From Paenibacillus massiliensis 2301065 = DSM 16942 (lineage in GTDB: Bacteria; Bacillota; Bacilli; Paenibacillales; Paenibacillaceae): a stretch of DNA of 64,000 bases. Under the pieces are notes generated by a model, which was not told the DNA's origin, did not search any database, and was given only the letters and a program-made list of their open reading frames with translations. Shown piece by piece: positions 55,371 through 64,000 of this stretch (the first letter of the stretch is position 1; every line of letters begins with the position of its first letter). The position numbers and the translations under genes are program-made. The stretch covers positions 496,001 to 560,000 of the forward strand of contig NZ_KB898185.1 in assembly GCF_000377505.1 (NCBI RefSeq), written 5' to 3'.

Positions 55371-55426
55371 AACCTGGCTGCTGTCCGCAGTCGCCTCCTA
55401 AGGGACAAGCGGTGAACAACCAGGTT
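55371..55426 (-). terminator. Terminator between rpsO and pnp
   Basis: Outer stem AACCTGG/CCAGGTT enclosing a GC-rich inner fold; on the minus strand ATTTTTTAAG follows, and a T-run follows on the plus strand too. Bases 55163-55370 before pnp hold no supported gene. Confidence 0.75.
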
Positions 55427-55452
55427 GTTTTTTTGGATAGCTTATCTAAAAA

Positions 55453-55722
55453 TTAACGACGCAATCCAAGTCTTTCGATCAACGCGCTGTAACGTTTAAC
55501 GTCAGTCTTCTTCAGGTAAGCCAAAAGCTTACGACGTTGACCAACCATTTTCAGCAATCCACGACGGGAGTGATGATCTTTCTTGTGCGAACGAAAGTGG
55601 CTTTGCAAGTTAACAATGTTCTCCGTAAGGATCGCGATTTGTACCTCTGCAGAACCAGTGTCGGATTCATGAGTTTTGTACTCACCAATCAATTGTTGTT
55701 TGCGCTCTTGAGTCAATGCCAT
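55453..55722 (-). CDS. rpsO: 30S ribosomal protein S15
   Basis: 89 residues, full S15: [70 protein letters not shown]. It binds 16S rRNA helices 20-22 early in small-subunit assembly. AAGGAGGTGA lies before the ATG; the ten-codon longer frame runs through this site and is rejected. A structured leader lies just upstream. Confidence 0.98.
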   Translation of the reverse strand: MALTQERKQQLIGEYKTHESDTGSAEVQIAILTENIVNLQSHFRSHKKDHHSRRGLLKMVGQRRKLLAYLKKTDVKRYSALIERLGLRR

Positions 55723-55751
55723 TCTGTTCACCTCCTTCATTATAATCGCCA

Positions 55752-55792
55752 TTAGCCTCGTAACCGCCGGTGAGAGCGAGAAACCAAGCTAA
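55752..55792 (-). ncRNA. Structured rpsO leader, possible S15 autoregulatory site
   Basis: In the rpsO 5' leader the minus-strand RNA can form nested helices: TTAGC with GCTAA, CTCG with CGAG, and ACC-GGC-GGT. S15 autoregulates through leader RNAs that mimic its rRNA site in several bacteria. Pairing is seen; the regulatory role is inferred. Confidence 0.45.
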
Positions 55793-55822
55793 GGTTCAGT
55801 GTTGCTTGACACAACATAAAAC

Positions 55823-55852
55823 AGTATAGCACACCAGCATGTCCTATGTAAA
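55823..55852 (-). promoter_or_regulatory. Sigma-A promoter of rpsO
   Basis: -35 TTTACA (55847-55852), 18-base spacer, -10 TATACT (55823-55828), upstream of the structured leader. Confidence 0.7.
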
Positions 55853-55883
55853 TCATGGAATGCTGTTTTGCATGAATTTACAT

Positions 55884-56831
55884 CTATTCAGCTGAGGTGA
55901 GCAATTGACGTGCTGTGTCCGCATCATGGCCAATCTGAGCCACCAGTTCATCCACAGAAGCAAATTTCCGTTCAGGTCTTATGTAATAGTACAAATCAAC
56001 CTTCACCTGCTCGCCGTAAATATCCTCCGCAAAATCAAACAAGTGTACCTCAAAGGAAGGTCGAGTTACTCCATCGTGGAAGGTAGGCTTCACACCCACA
56101 TTCATAACCCCGCTGTACACCGCGTCTCGTACATGAGCCTTCACAGCATACACGCCCTTCGTCGGCATTACAAATTTATCCTCTAGCTGCAAATTCGCTG
56201 TCGGAAAACCAATCGTCCGTCCGCGCTTCTCACCGTCCGCTACGATTCCACGTACTCGGTATGGACGCCCCAGCCAGCTACGTGCTCTTGCAAAGTCTCC
56301 GTCCTGAAGTGCACGACGAATACCCGAGCTACTGACCTTCTCTCCACTCAGCTCATAAGGAGGAACCGTCTCAACCTGCATTTCTTGCCCGCCCAACTCA
56401 CGTAGCAGGGCTTCATTGCCTTCACCGCGATATCCGAAGCGGAAATCAAATCCAACTACAGCCTGCTTGACCTGAAGCGGGAGCAACAATTGCTGTACGA
56501 AGTCAGATGGAGATACCTGCGAGAATTCCGGATTGAATTCCACAATATATAGAATATCCACTCCCATGGATTCCAGTACCTCCTGCTTCTCAGCAAGTGG
56601 CGTAAGATAGCCTTCGTAATCCCCCTTCTTCATCACTTCCTTCGGATGAGGGTAGAAAGTCATTACGGCTACGGGATATTCATATTTCCGGCCGAATGCA
56701 ATCGCATTGCGGATCACACTGGCATGTCCCATATGAAGGCCGTCAAATTGGCCAATAGCCATCACCTGCGGACGTCCCCATGTCTGCAGTAGCTCCGGTA
56801 AAATTGGGTACGACAGTGATACGGTTATCAT
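55884..56831 (-). CDS. ribF: Bifunctional riboflavin kinase / FAD synthetase
   Basis: 315 residues. The N-terminal FAD synthetase (adenylyltransferase) domain has AIGQFDGLHMGHASVI and SSSGIRRAL; the C-terminal riboflavin kinase domain has GEKRGRTIGFPTANL and GVYAV. It makes FMN and FAD. AGGTG lies before the ATG. It is the last gene of the rimP-infB cluster, 47 bases after truB; no clear terminator separates it from the rpsO promoter. Confidence 0.96.
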   Translation of the reverse strand: MITVSLSYPILPELLQTWGRPQVMAIGQFDGLHMGHASVIRNAIAFGRKYEYPVAVMTFYPHPKEVMKKGDYEGYLTPLAEKQEVLESMGVDILYIVEFNPEFSQVSPSDFVQQLLLPLQVKQAVVGFDFRFGYRGEGNEALLRELGGQEMQVETVPPYELSGEKVSSSGIRRALQDGDFARARSWLGRPYRVRGIVADGEKRGRTIGFPTANLQLEDKFVMPTKGVYAVKAHVRDAVYSGVMNVGVKPTFHDGVTRPSFEVHLFDFAEDIYGEQVKVDLYYYIRPERKFASVDELVAQIGHDADTARQLLTSAE

Positions 56832-56878
56832 ATGATTTCACCTGCAATTCATCTTCGATTTCACGGGAGCCCGTGCAT

Positions 56879-57802
56879 CTATCCATTGCCTGGAAGAAAT
56901 ACCTTCACTGGTGCAATAGCGCCCGACGATTCTTCGCGCTTGTAGATTCCTAGAAACTGTCCATTCTCCCGATAAAGACGAATCGGTTGATCTGTACTTA
57001 CAGGAGGATGAACTACAGTGAAGGACAGACGCTGTCCCTGTAATGCTGCTGTCGCCTTGGCTTCCTCAACAGTATGTGAGGCTAAGAAGGATATCGCCTC
57101 ATCCACAGGAATCAGATATTTATCCAGGGTCCCATCTGCAGCATACTGCTCAATCTGCTCCAGCGTCAAGCAACGATCGAGAGGAATCCCTGCCGACATC
57201 GTACGCTGCAGCTCTACCATCGTAGCTGGCAATCCAAGCGCTTGTCCAATGTCTACACATAAGGTTCGAATATAGGTTCCCTTCGAGCATAGTACGCGGA
57301 AGGTAATATCCGTAAAAGAGTCATGATGTGCACACTCCGTCATTTCGATCTCATGTATAGTTACCTGGCGACTTTTTCGCTCAACGGTCTTTCCCTCACG
57401 AGCCAGTTCATACAATCTCTTGCCATCAACCTTGACGGCAGAGTACATCGGCGGCACCTGAGAAATGGTTCCTATGAACTGCTCCAGAACCGCCTTGGCT
57501 TCCTCCAAAGTCACATGACTACCATCTGCCTGCTCCAGAACGGTTCCCGTCAGATCTTCTGTATCTGTCGAGATGCCAAGGCGTAGCGTGGCTCGATATT
57601 CCTTGGGCTGCTCCTGCACATATTCGACGACACGCGTAGCTTTGCCCAAGCACAAGGGCAGTACGCCTGTCACCTGTGGGTCCAGCGTCCCTGTGTGTCC
57701 GATACGCTTCATACGCAGCAATCTGCGAGTCTTAGCAACGACGTCATGAGAGGTGAAGCCCGCTGGCTTGTATACAGGTAGTATTCCTTCCCAGTGGCTC
57801 AT
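56879..57802 (-). CDS. truB: tRNA pseudouridine-55 synthase
   Basis: 307 residues. Catalytic Asp41 in GHTGTLDPQVTGVLP, KPAGFTSHD at the start, and the TruB core SQVPPMYSAVKVDGKRLYE. A C-terminal PUA-like domain follows. It makes pseudouridine 55 in the T loop of tRNAs. Its ATG overlaps the nrnA stop by 4 bases. Confidence 0.96.
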   Translation of the reverse strand: MSHWEGILPVYKPAGFTSHDVVAKTRRLLRMKRIGHTGTLDPQVTGVLPLCLGKATRVVEYVQEQPKEYRATLRLGISTDTEDLTGTVLEQADGSHVTLEEAKAVLEQFIGTISQVPPMYSAVKVDGKRLYELAREGKTVERKSRQVTIHEIEMTECAHHDSFTDITFRVLCSKGTYIRTLCVDIGQALGLPATMVELQRTMSAGIPLDRCLTLEQIEQYAADGTLDKYLIPVDEAISFLASHTVEEAKATAALQGQRLSFTVVHPPVSTDQPIRLYRENGQFLGIYKREESSGAIAPVKVFLPGNG

Positions 57803-58776
57803 AGCATCTCCTTCGCCTTCATAACAATCTGGTTAATCGCCTGCTCCAGCGAGTCCTCGATACGACAGCCAGCGGCACGTACATGCCCCCCGCCACCGAA
57901 GCTCTGAGCCAGAGCGGCAACATCGACATGACCCGCAGAACGAAGACTGACCTTGACAGACTGCTCTTCTACTTTCTTGAATAGAATGCCGACTTCCACA
58001 CCCTCGATATTTAGCGCATAATTCACAATGCCCTCAAGATCTTCATTAATAGCACCACAGGCAGCCATCGCTTCCGGCGTTACATAGACCCAGGCAATTT
58101 TACCATCATCCGTCATGGACAACGTCTGCAGTGTATTCGTTAGAATCCTGAACTGGGATCGGGTCAGCCGCTCCAGAAGCATTTCTGACAAGCCTGGGCC
58201 ATCCACTCCGTAAGTCAGCAGCTTCGACGCGATAGCCATAACCTTCGGCGTAGTATTGGAGTAGCGGAATCCGCCTGTATCCGTCAACAGCCCGGTATAC
58301 ATAGCTGTAGCAACGTTAACATCCAGCTCCAGATCGAACTGCTCCAGTAGATCAAACAGGATCTCAGCCGTTGCCGCTGCATCCGTCTTGATGAGGTTCA
58401 CGGCACCATATCCGTTATTGGTCGGATGATGATCGATGTTCAAAATAAGGGCATCCTCCGCAAAATACTGCTCGGTTAGTCCAACCCGTCGGTAATCAGC
58501 ACAATCGACAGCAATGACCCGGCTATACTTCCGTTCAAGTGGCTGAGCCGACAAATCATGTATTTGATCGGCGTTCCACAAGAAACGCATTCGCTGCGGA
58601 ATCGGTCCCTCATTCAGCATTGTGAATTTTTTGCCCAGACATGAGAGAAGCCAGCCCACCGTTAAGGTGGAGCTGACTGCATCTCCGTCAGGCTGTACAT
58701 GCGACACGATCAGGTAATCATCATGCTCCATCAGAAATTCCTTTCCTAGTTGAAGCGCCTGTTCATAAGTGTGCAT
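57799..58776 (-). CDS. nrnA: Oligoribonuclease / pAp-phosphatase NrnA (DHH family)
   Basis: About 325 residues. DHH motifs HVQPDGDAVSST, AVDCADYRR and NIDHHPTNNG, and the DHHA1 motif GGGGHVRAAGC at the C-terminus. NrnA degrades nanoRNAs and dephosphorylates 3'-phosphoadenosine 5'-phosphate. The start at 58776 has AAAGGAG at about 6 bases; the longer frame overlaps rbfA without a site. It is coupled to truB downstream. Confidence 0.94.
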   Translation of the reverse strand: MHTYEQALQLGKEFLMEHDDYLIVSHVQPDGDAVSSTLTVGWLLSCLGKKFTMLNEGPIPQRMRFLWNADQIHDLSAQPLERKYSRVIAVDCADYRRVGLTEQYFAEDALILNIDHHPTNNGYGAVNLIKTDAAATAEILFDLLEQFDLELDVNVATAMYTGLLTDTGGFRYSNTTPKVMAIASKLLTYGVDGPGLSEMLLERLTRSQFRILTNTLQTLSMTDDGKIAWVYVTPEAMAACGAINEDLEGIVNYALNIEGVEVGILFKKVEEQSVKVSLRSAGHVDVAALAQSFGGGGHVRAAGCRIEDSLEQAINQIVMKAKEML

Positions 58777-58798
58777 CGCCGTCTCCTTTACATTCAGT

Positions 58799-59152
58799 TC
58801 AAGATTGTTCTTCTTTCTCGATATCACTCAGCAGTCTCTCAATGCGGCTGCCGTAGGCGATGGACTCGTCGATCTTGAAGATCAGCTCAGGCACATGACG
58901 AAGGCGGATACGTTTACCTACCTCCGAGCGAAGAAATCCGCTTGCCTTCTCTAATCCCTTCAGAGACCCTTGCTTCTGTTCCTCATCGCCCAACACACTT
59001 AGATATACTTTGGCCTGTGACAAATCGTTGGTTACCTCTACACCGGTTACTGTAATAAAGCCGATGCGCGGGTCCTTTAATTCCGACTGGATTAAAAGAC
59101 TCAGTTCCTTTTTGATTTGTTCACTGACTCGTCCCGTACGTATTTTAGCCAT
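58799..59152 (-). CDS. rbfA: Ribosome-binding factor A
   Basis: 117 residues, KH-like fold ([52 protein letters not shown]). It helps mature the 16S rRNA 5' end and in cold adaptation. It starts 21 bases after infB, with AAAGG upstream. Confidence 0.96.
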   Translation of the reverse strand: MAKIRTGRVSEQIKKELSLLIQSELKDPRIGFITVTGVEVTNDLSQAKVYLSVLGDEEQKQGSLKGLEKASGFLRSEVGKRIRLRHVPELIFKIDESIAYGSRIERLLSDIEKEEQS

Positions 59153-59173
59153 GGATGTTCTACCTTTCTGCCC

Positions 59174-61678
59174 TTAGCGCTCCACGGTCTCCATGACGAA
59201 GGCTTCAATAACATCCAGTTCCTTCACATCATTGTAGCCGTCCAGAGTAATACCGCACTCGTAGCCTTGTGCAACTTCCTTGGCATCATCCTTGTAGCGT
59301 TTCAAGGAATCAATCTTGCCTTCGAAAATTACAATGCCGTCACGGATGAGACGCGCTTCTGCCGAGCGAGTAATTTTACCGGAGGTCACCATACAACCAG
59401 CAATCGTACCGACCTTGGTAACTTTAAATGTACTTCTTACTTCAGCATGCCCGATAATATTTTCTTTATAGATTGGATCAAGCATTCCCTTCATGGCCTG
59501 CTCAATCTCTTCAATTACATTATAGATAACGCGATGCAGACGGATATCTACCTTCTCAGACTCAGCTGTAGCTTTCGCCTGATTATCCGGACGGACGTTG
59601 AAGCCGATAACGATCGCATTCGAAGCCGCCGCGAGAATAATATCCGATTCATTGATAGCACCCACGCCATTATGAATAATCTTGACGCGAACACCTTCTA
59701 CTTCAATCTTGTTCAAGGAGCCCTTAAGCGCCTCGACCGAGCCCTGCACGTCACCCTTGATAATAACGTTCAGATCCTTCATTTCGCCATCTTTAATGTG
59801 CTGGAACAGGTCATCCAGGGTAACTCGAGTATTGCTGCCCAGCTCGGACTGACGATGAGTAATAGCACGTCTGTCAGCAATCGCACGAGCTTTACGCTCA
59901 TCCTCGAACACCATGAATGGATCACCAGCCAGAGGCACCTCTGTCAGACCTGTAATTTCTACAGGCGTAGATGGGCCAGCTTCCTTCAAACGGCGACCCT
60001 TGTCGTTCACCATCGCACGCACACGACCGAAGCAGTTACCAGCTACGAAAGCATCCCCGACTTTCAGCGTACCGTTCTGCACCAAGATTCGCGCTACAGA
60101 ACCGCGACCTTTGTCCAGCTCGGCTTCAATAATCGTACCACGAGCACGCTTATTAGGGTTAGCCTTGTATTCATTGACCTCAGCTACCAGCAGGATCATC
60201 TCAAGCAGATCCTCCAGCCCCATGCGCTGCTTGGCAGACACGTTTACGAAGATCGTATCGCCGCCCCACTCTTCAGGTACCAATTCATATTCAGTCAGCT
60301 CTTGCTTGACTTTATCCGGATTCGCATCCGGCTTGTCAATTTTGTTGACAGCCACAATGATCGGAAGACCTGCAGCCTTGGCGTGATTGATCGCTTCAAC
60401 GGTCTGTGGCATGACACCGTCATCCGCTGCCACGACGATGATCGTCATATCTGTTACTTGAGCACCACGAGCACGCATCGCTGTGAAGGCTTCGTGACCT
60501 GGCGTATCCAGGAAGGTGATCTTCTTGCTATTAATCTCAACCTGATAAGCACCAATATGCTGGGTGATACCGCCAGCTTCTCCGCCCGTTACGTTCGTGG
60601 AACGAATCGCATCAAGCAAAGTCGTCTTACCATGGTCAACGTGACCCATGATTGTAACAACTGGTGGACGTGTAACCAAGTTAGCTTCATCGTCAACCTC
60701 TTCTACAGTCTCGAAGCGGTCTTCTTCAACTGGAATCTTCACTTCAACTTCAACACCGAAGTCACCGGCAAGCAGCAAAATAGTGTCCATGTCAAGCTCT
60801 TGGTTGATTGTCGCCATTGTACCAAGGGTAATCAGCTTCTTGATTACCTCGGATGCATCCTTGTGGAGCAGCTTAGCAGTCTCGCCTACAGTCATCTCTC
60901 CACGCACAATAATCTTCTTAGGCGTGTTGTCGATCTTCTCGCGACGCTCTTGCTGTTGGCCTCCACGACCTCGGTTATTGAACTTACCGCCTCGGTTATT
61001 GCCACCTTTGTTGCCACCACGGCTATTGTTACGATTGCCGCCCTGACGGTTGTCATCAAAACGGTTCTGTCCCGGACGGCCGCCACCGCTATTGTTGTTG
61101 CTGCGGTTGCCGCCACGATTATTGCCGCCTCCGCTTGAATTACTGCCCGAACCACTGCGTTCGGCTGTTCTTACTGGAGCTCCACCATCACGTTGTCCAC
61201 CTTGCCCACCTTGTGGACGGCTATTAGCTGTCGCTGTACCTGCAGGGCGGTTACCACCTTGCGGACGAGGGGAAGAGCCTGTATTACCTTGACTACCTTG
61301 GCGCGGTGCGCCACTGCGATTTGCATTCGACTGACTGCCTTGACTGCGGGAAGCACTTCTTTGACTTGAGTTTTGGTTTGAGTTTTGGTTTGGTTTATTA
61401 TTCATACTTACCTGCTTTTCCTGTTGATTTTTGGACTGCTCTGTTTTCTGGGAACTGATCTGGGCAGTTCCGCTGTCACCAGGCTTCGCAGCACTGGATT
61501 TAATATCCTTGAAGAACTTTTCAACCTTGCTAACCGAATCGTTCTCCATTACACTCATGTGATTGTTAACGGGAATGTCCAGCCTCTTGAGGATGGTAAT
61601 GATTTCTTTGCTGCTCATATTCAACGATTTGGCATATTCGTATACCCGCAATTTATCTTTGCTTTCCTGTTTACTCAA
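59174..61678 (-). CDS. infB: Translation initiation factor IF-2
   Basis: About 834 residues. IF2_N domain ([21 protein letters not shown]), then a low-complexity linker of about 200 residues rich in Asn, Gly, Arg, Gln and Ser, a second IF2_N domain (about 255-305), the GTPase with [21 protein letters not shown] and NKIDKPD, and the C1/C2 domains that bind fMet-tRNA. The start is TTG at 61678 with GGAGGTGG at about 6 bases; it overlaps the rplGA end by 8 bases. A second start for a shorter form is not evident. Confidence 0.97.
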   Translation of the reverse strand: MSKQESKDKLRVYEYAKSLNMSSKEIITILKRLDIPVNNHMSVMENDSVSKVEKFFKDIKSSAAKPGDSGTAQISSQKTEQSKNQQEKQVSMNNKPNQNSNQNSSQRSASRSQGSQSNANRSGAPRQGSQGNTGSSPRPQGGNRPAGTATANSRPQGGQGGQRDGGAPVRTAERSGSGSNSSGGGNNRGGNRSNNNSGGGRPGQNRFDDNRQGGNRNNSRGGNKGGNNRGGKFNNRGRGGQQQERREKIDNTPKKIIVRGEMTVGETAKLLHKDASEVIKKLITLGTMATINQELDMDTILLLAGDFGVEVEVKIPVEEDRFETVEEVDDEANLVTRPPVVTIMGHVDHGKTTLLDAIRSTNVTGGEAGGITQHIGAYQVEINSKKITFLDTPGHEAFTAMRARGAQVTDMTIIVVAADDGVMPQTVEAINHAKAAGLPIIVAVNKIDKPDANPDKVKQELTEYELVPEEWGGDTIFVNVSAKQRMGLEDLLEMILLVAEVNEYKANPNKRARGTIIEAELDKGRGSVARILVQNGTLKVGDAFVAGNCFGRVRAMVNDKGRRLKEAGPSTPVEITGLTEVPLAGDPFMVFEDERKARAIADRRAITHRQSELGSNTRVTLDDLFQHIKDGEMKDLNVIIKGDVQGSVEALKGSLNKIEVEGVRVKIIHNGVGAINESDIILAAASNAIVIGFNVRPDNQAKATAESEKVDIRLHRVIYNVIEEIEQAMKGMLDPIYKENIIGHAEVRSTFKVTKVGTIAGCMVTSGKITRSAEARLIRDGIVIFEGKIDSLKRYKDDAKEVAQGYECGITLDGYNDVKELDVIEAFVMETVER

Positions 61679-62000
61679 TATACTCCACCTCCGACATGAT
61701 CCCAGCATGTTTTACGATCAGCTTCGCGAACCCTTGATCCAGAACTGCCAGCACCACCCGTTCAGGCTTGCCGACACTATTCCCCAAGCTTTCCCGGTCA
61801 AATCCTATCAGTAGAGGAATGTTGTAAGATCCGCATTTATCACGGAATTTTTTTTGAGTATTCTCTGAAGCATCTTTAGCAAGGATGACCAGCTTGGCTT
61901 CGGAAGAGCGGACAGCCTTTAGCACGATTTCATCGCCGGTTGCCAATTGTCCTGCCCTCATCGCGAGCCCTATATTAGACAGTGCTTTATTCATCATCAT
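61671..62000 (-). CDS. rplGA: L7Ae-family ribosomal protein (YlxQ)
   Basis: 109 residues with the L7Ae/L30e fold ([67 protein letters not shown]). It is the K-turn-binding YlxQ-type protein found between rnpM and infB. Three ATG codons in a row open the frame; the exact one is open. It overlaps rnpM by 14 bases and infB by 8. Confidence 0.93.
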   Translation of the reverse strand: MMMNKALSNIGLAMRAGQLATGDEIVLKAVRSSEAKLVILAKDASENTQKKFRDKCGSYNIPLLIGFDRESLGNSVGKPERVVLAVLDQGFAKLIVKHAGIMSEVEYIE

Positions 62001-62298
62001 CAGCCCTGTGCTGTGCCGCTAGGAATTCTTCCTCGGCGGCAGCGAAATCACGAGCAAGCTGTTCGTGAATTTCCGGTTGCACTTGATGTTTGAGCGCCCG
62101 GTCCAACGCTTTATTCTTCTGAGCCAGCTTAAAGCAAGCAGCCTTGCCGCACAAGTAGGCTCCGCGGCCTGATTTTTTTCCGGTCAGATCAATCAGCACC
62201 TCATCTTCAGGGGTCTTGACGATGCGGATCAGCTGCTTTTTAGGCATCATTTCCTGACAAGCCACGCACTTGCGCAGTGGTATTTTTCTCTGTTTCAT
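61987..62298 (-). CDS. rnpM: RNase P modulator RnpM (YlxR)
   Basis: 103 residues. YlxR core with RKCVACQEMMPKKQLIRIV and KSGRGAYLCGKAACFKLAQK. B. subtilis YlxR binds RNase P RNA and modulates the enzyme. GAGGGGGTG lies 6 bases before the ATG at 62298; eight more codons in frame would be upstream of that site. Between nusA and rplGA, as usual. The C-terminal tail is acidic. Confidence 0.94.
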   Translation of the reverse strand: MKQRKIPLRKCVACQEMMPKKQLIRIVKTPEDEVLIDLTGKKSGRGAYLCGKAACFKLAQKNKALDRALKHQVQPEIHEQLARDFAAAEEEFLAAQHRADDDE

Positions 62299-62321
62299 GA
62301 CCACACCCCCTCTAATTGCCA

Positions 62322-63419
62322 CTAATCGACGGATACGGAATCCTGATGCATTTCTCCATCGGATGTTCTCGGTCTGCCGAATTCCTCTTCCGCCTGCGTC
62401 TCACTCTTAATATCGATCTTCCATCCAGTGAGCTTGGCAGCCAGACGGGCATTTTGTCCTTTGATACCAATCGCAAGGGAGAGCTGATAATCCGGTACGA
62501 TTACTCGTGCCATCTTCTCTTCTTCAAACACCTGTACTTCCAGTACCTTGGATGGGCTGAGTGCATTTGCCACATATTCATCCACATTATCAGAGAAGCG
62601 CACGATGTCAATCTTCTCACCACGCAGCTCGTTCACGATGGTCTGGACACGAGTCCCTCTCGGGCCAACACAGGAGCCAACCGGATCGACTTCTGTATTT
62701 CTCGAATACACAGCAATTTTGGAGCGGAAGCCTGCTTCACGCGCAACGGAGCGAATCTCAACGACACCATCAAAGATCTCAGGCACCTCGAGCTCGAACA
62801 GGCGTTTGAGGAGGCCTGGATGCGAGCGAGACAGCATAATTTGCGGCCCCTTGGTGGTGTTCTCTACCTTAGTAATGTAAGCCTTGATTCGATCCAGATG
62901 ATTGAACTTCTCGTTCGGCATGAGCTCGCCCAGCGGAAGCACAGCTTCTACCTTACCCAGATCCACATAAATATTACGCAGATCCTGACGCTGTACCGTT
63001 CCAGTAACGATGTCCTCTTCTTTGTCTACGAAGGCATTGTAGATCAGACCACGCTCAGCTTCACGAATTCGCTGTGTGACAACCTGTTTGGCCGTCTGTG
63101 CTGCGATGCGTCCGAAATCACGCGGTGTAACTTCGATCTCCGCAATATCCTCCAGTTGGAAATGTGGGTTGATTTCGCGGGCAGCTGGCAAAGAAATCTC
63201 CGTACGCGGGTCCAGCACCTCTTCCACAATCAACTTGCGGGCATACACCTTAATTACCCCAGTGTTACGGTTCATATCAACACGCACATTCTGAGCCGTA
63301 TTAAAATTACGCTTGTAGCTGGAGATCAAAGCGGCCTCAATCGCCTCGAACAGAACATCCTTACTGATGCCCTTCTCTCTCTCCAATTCATTCATTGCTT
63401 CAATAAAATCCATACTCAT
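62322..63419 (-). CDS. nusA: Transcription factor NusA
   Basis: 365 residues, the short Firmicute form without C-terminal acidic repeats: N-terminal RNA-polymerase-binding domain (MDFIEAMNELEREKGISKDV), S1 domain (EEDIVTGTVQRQD), two KH domains (DPVGSCVGPRGTRVQTIVNEL; LAIGIKGQNARLAAKLTGW). It controls pausing, termination and antitermination. GGGGGAG lies 11 bases upstream of the ATG. Confidence 0.97.
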   Translation of the reverse strand: MSMDFIEAMNELEREKGISKDVLFEAIEAALISSYKRNFNTAQNVRVDMNRNTGVIKVYARKLIVEEVLDPRTEISLPAAREINPHFQLEDIAEIEVTPRDFGRIAAQTAKQVVTQRIREAERGLIYNAFVDKEEDIVTGTVQRQDLRNIYVDLGKVEAVLPLGELMPNEKFNHLDRIKAYITKVENTTKGPQIMLSRSHPGLLKRLFELEVPEIFDGVVEIRSVAREAGFRSKIAVYSRNTEVDPVGSCVGPRGTRVQTIVNELRGEKIDIVRFSDNVDEYVANALSPSKVLEVQVFEEEKMARVIVPDYQLSLAIGIKGQNARLAAKLTGWKIDIKSETQAEEEFGRPRTSDGEMHQDSVSVD

Positions 63420-63533
63420 GGACTTGTTTCTCCCCCTTTCATATCATGGCGCCCTGCTATGAGAAAGCTTGCTGATACATCAAGGCCGCCTCTCACCGCA
63501 GGACTAAACAGTCATTCGTGTGTGTGTCAAGCA

Positions 63534-63995
63534 TTAAAATATGATCGCCAGTCTCGCTCCCGCTACCTTGGCATATGGCAATGTATACGTTTTGTTACCT
63601 ATTTGAACCGTCAGCTCATCGTTCTCAAAGGAAACCAGCTTGCCTTCGAATTCCTTGAGACCGCTTATTGGTTCGTAGGTGGTCACAAACACATTTTTCC
63701 CAACTGCCTTGGCTACGTCCTGTGCCTTCTTCAGCGGACGCTCAGCTCCAGGAGAAGATACCTCCAGGAAATAAGCATCAGTGACCGGATCATTCTCATC
63801 CAGCTTCTGACTGAGAAATTCACTGATCATACTGCAATCGTCCAGATCAATACCGCCATCCTTGTCAACGAAGACACGCAAAAACCAGTTGCTTCCTTCC
63901 TTGACATATTCGACATCGACCAGTTCGAAGCCATGCTCAAGTAAATAAGGTTGGACCATTTCTTCCACGATAGATTTGATCTTTGGTGTGCTCAA
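63534..63995 (-). CDS. rimP: Ribosome maturation factor RimP
   Basis: 153 residues. N-terminal RimP domain (LEHGFELVDVEYVKEGSNWFL, DLDDCSMISEFLSQKLDE) and C-terminal SH3-like domain (ELTVQIGNKTYTLPYAKV). It assists 30S assembly and opens the nusA-infB operon. The reading begins with TTG at 63995, five bases from the window edge, so its ribosome binding site cannot be seen and another start further out is possible. Confidence 0.9.
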   Translation of the reverse strand: MSTPKIKSIVEEMVQPYLLEHGFELVDVEYVKEGSNWFLRVFVDKDGGIDLDDCSMISEFLSQKLDENDPVTDAYFLEVSSPGAERPLKKAQDVAKAVGKNVFVTTYEPISGLKEFEGKLVSFENDELTVQIGNKTYTLPYAKVAGARLAIIF

Positions 63996-64000
63996 AGATT

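Noticed and set aside
59117..61138. 673-codon plus-strand frame opposite infB
   Set aside because: It lies entirely antisense to the GTPase and linker of IF-2, has no domain or ribosome binding site, and its composition mirrors the infB codons.
62316..63944. 542-codon plus-strand frame opposite nusA and rimP
   Set aside because: Antisense to two well-conserved genes and without recognisable domains; a by-product of their codon usage.

Overview
The window is chromosomal DNA from an endospore-forming Firmicute, most likely a Paenibacillus. Three things point there: strong AGGAGG-type ribosome binding sites with many TTG and GTG starts; sporulation genes (spoIIIE, spoVFA/B, sleB, ylxY, ymfF/H, mlpA); and a gene order that largely follows the Bacillus subtilis segment rimP-nusA-rnpM-rplGA-infB-rbfA-nrnA-truB-ribF-rpsO-pnp-ylxY-mlpA-spoVFA-spoVFB-asd-dapG-dapA-rnjB-tepA-ylzJ-spoIIIE-ymfF-ymfH-ymfI-ymfJ-ymfK-ymfM(rodZ)-pgsA-cinA-recA-rny. 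Almost all genes lie on the minus strand, so the conserved segment reads from right to left. The genus assignment is inference.

Right part (64.0-31.0 kb, minus strand): the translation and RNA block (rimP to ribF, rpsO, pnp), then ylxY, mlpA and dut, then dipicolinate and aspartate-pathway genes (spoVFA, spoVFB, asd, dapG, dapA), then RNase J, tepA, ylzJ and spoIIIE, a spore cortex hydrolase (sleB) and the ymf cluster ending in rodZ and a very small membrane protein gene. Promoter-like sequences fit sporulation roles: a sigma-K match before spoVFA, a sigma-G match before sleB and a sigma-E match before ylxY.

Middle part (30.9-5.4 kb): an accessory block of about 25 kb sits between rodZ and pgsA, which are adjacent in B. 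subtilis. It is mainly a xylan-oligosaccharide utilisation locus. It has two complete solute-binding-protein/permease importers without their own ATPase, each next to a YesM/YesN-type two-component system, an intracellular GH10 xylanase, a GH43 beta-xylosidase with a divergent AraC regulator, and catabolite-repression (cre) sites. The presumed logic is that extracellular xylan fragments are sensed by the two kinases, imported by the two ABC systems (energised by a shared ATPase encoded elsewhere), cut by GH10 and released as xylose by GH43. The block also holds a very large cytoplasmic GH2 glycosidase with C-terminal beta-sandwich modules followed by a NIF3-family gene, an exported beta-propeller protein, and yajQ.

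Left part (5.4-0 kb, minus strand): pgsA, cinA, SOS-controlled recA (LexA box present), recX and the 5' end of rny, which runs off the window. No tRNA, rRNA, insertion sequence, CRISPR array or prophage was recognised. Almost every transcription unit ends in a clear intrinsic terminator, listed below.
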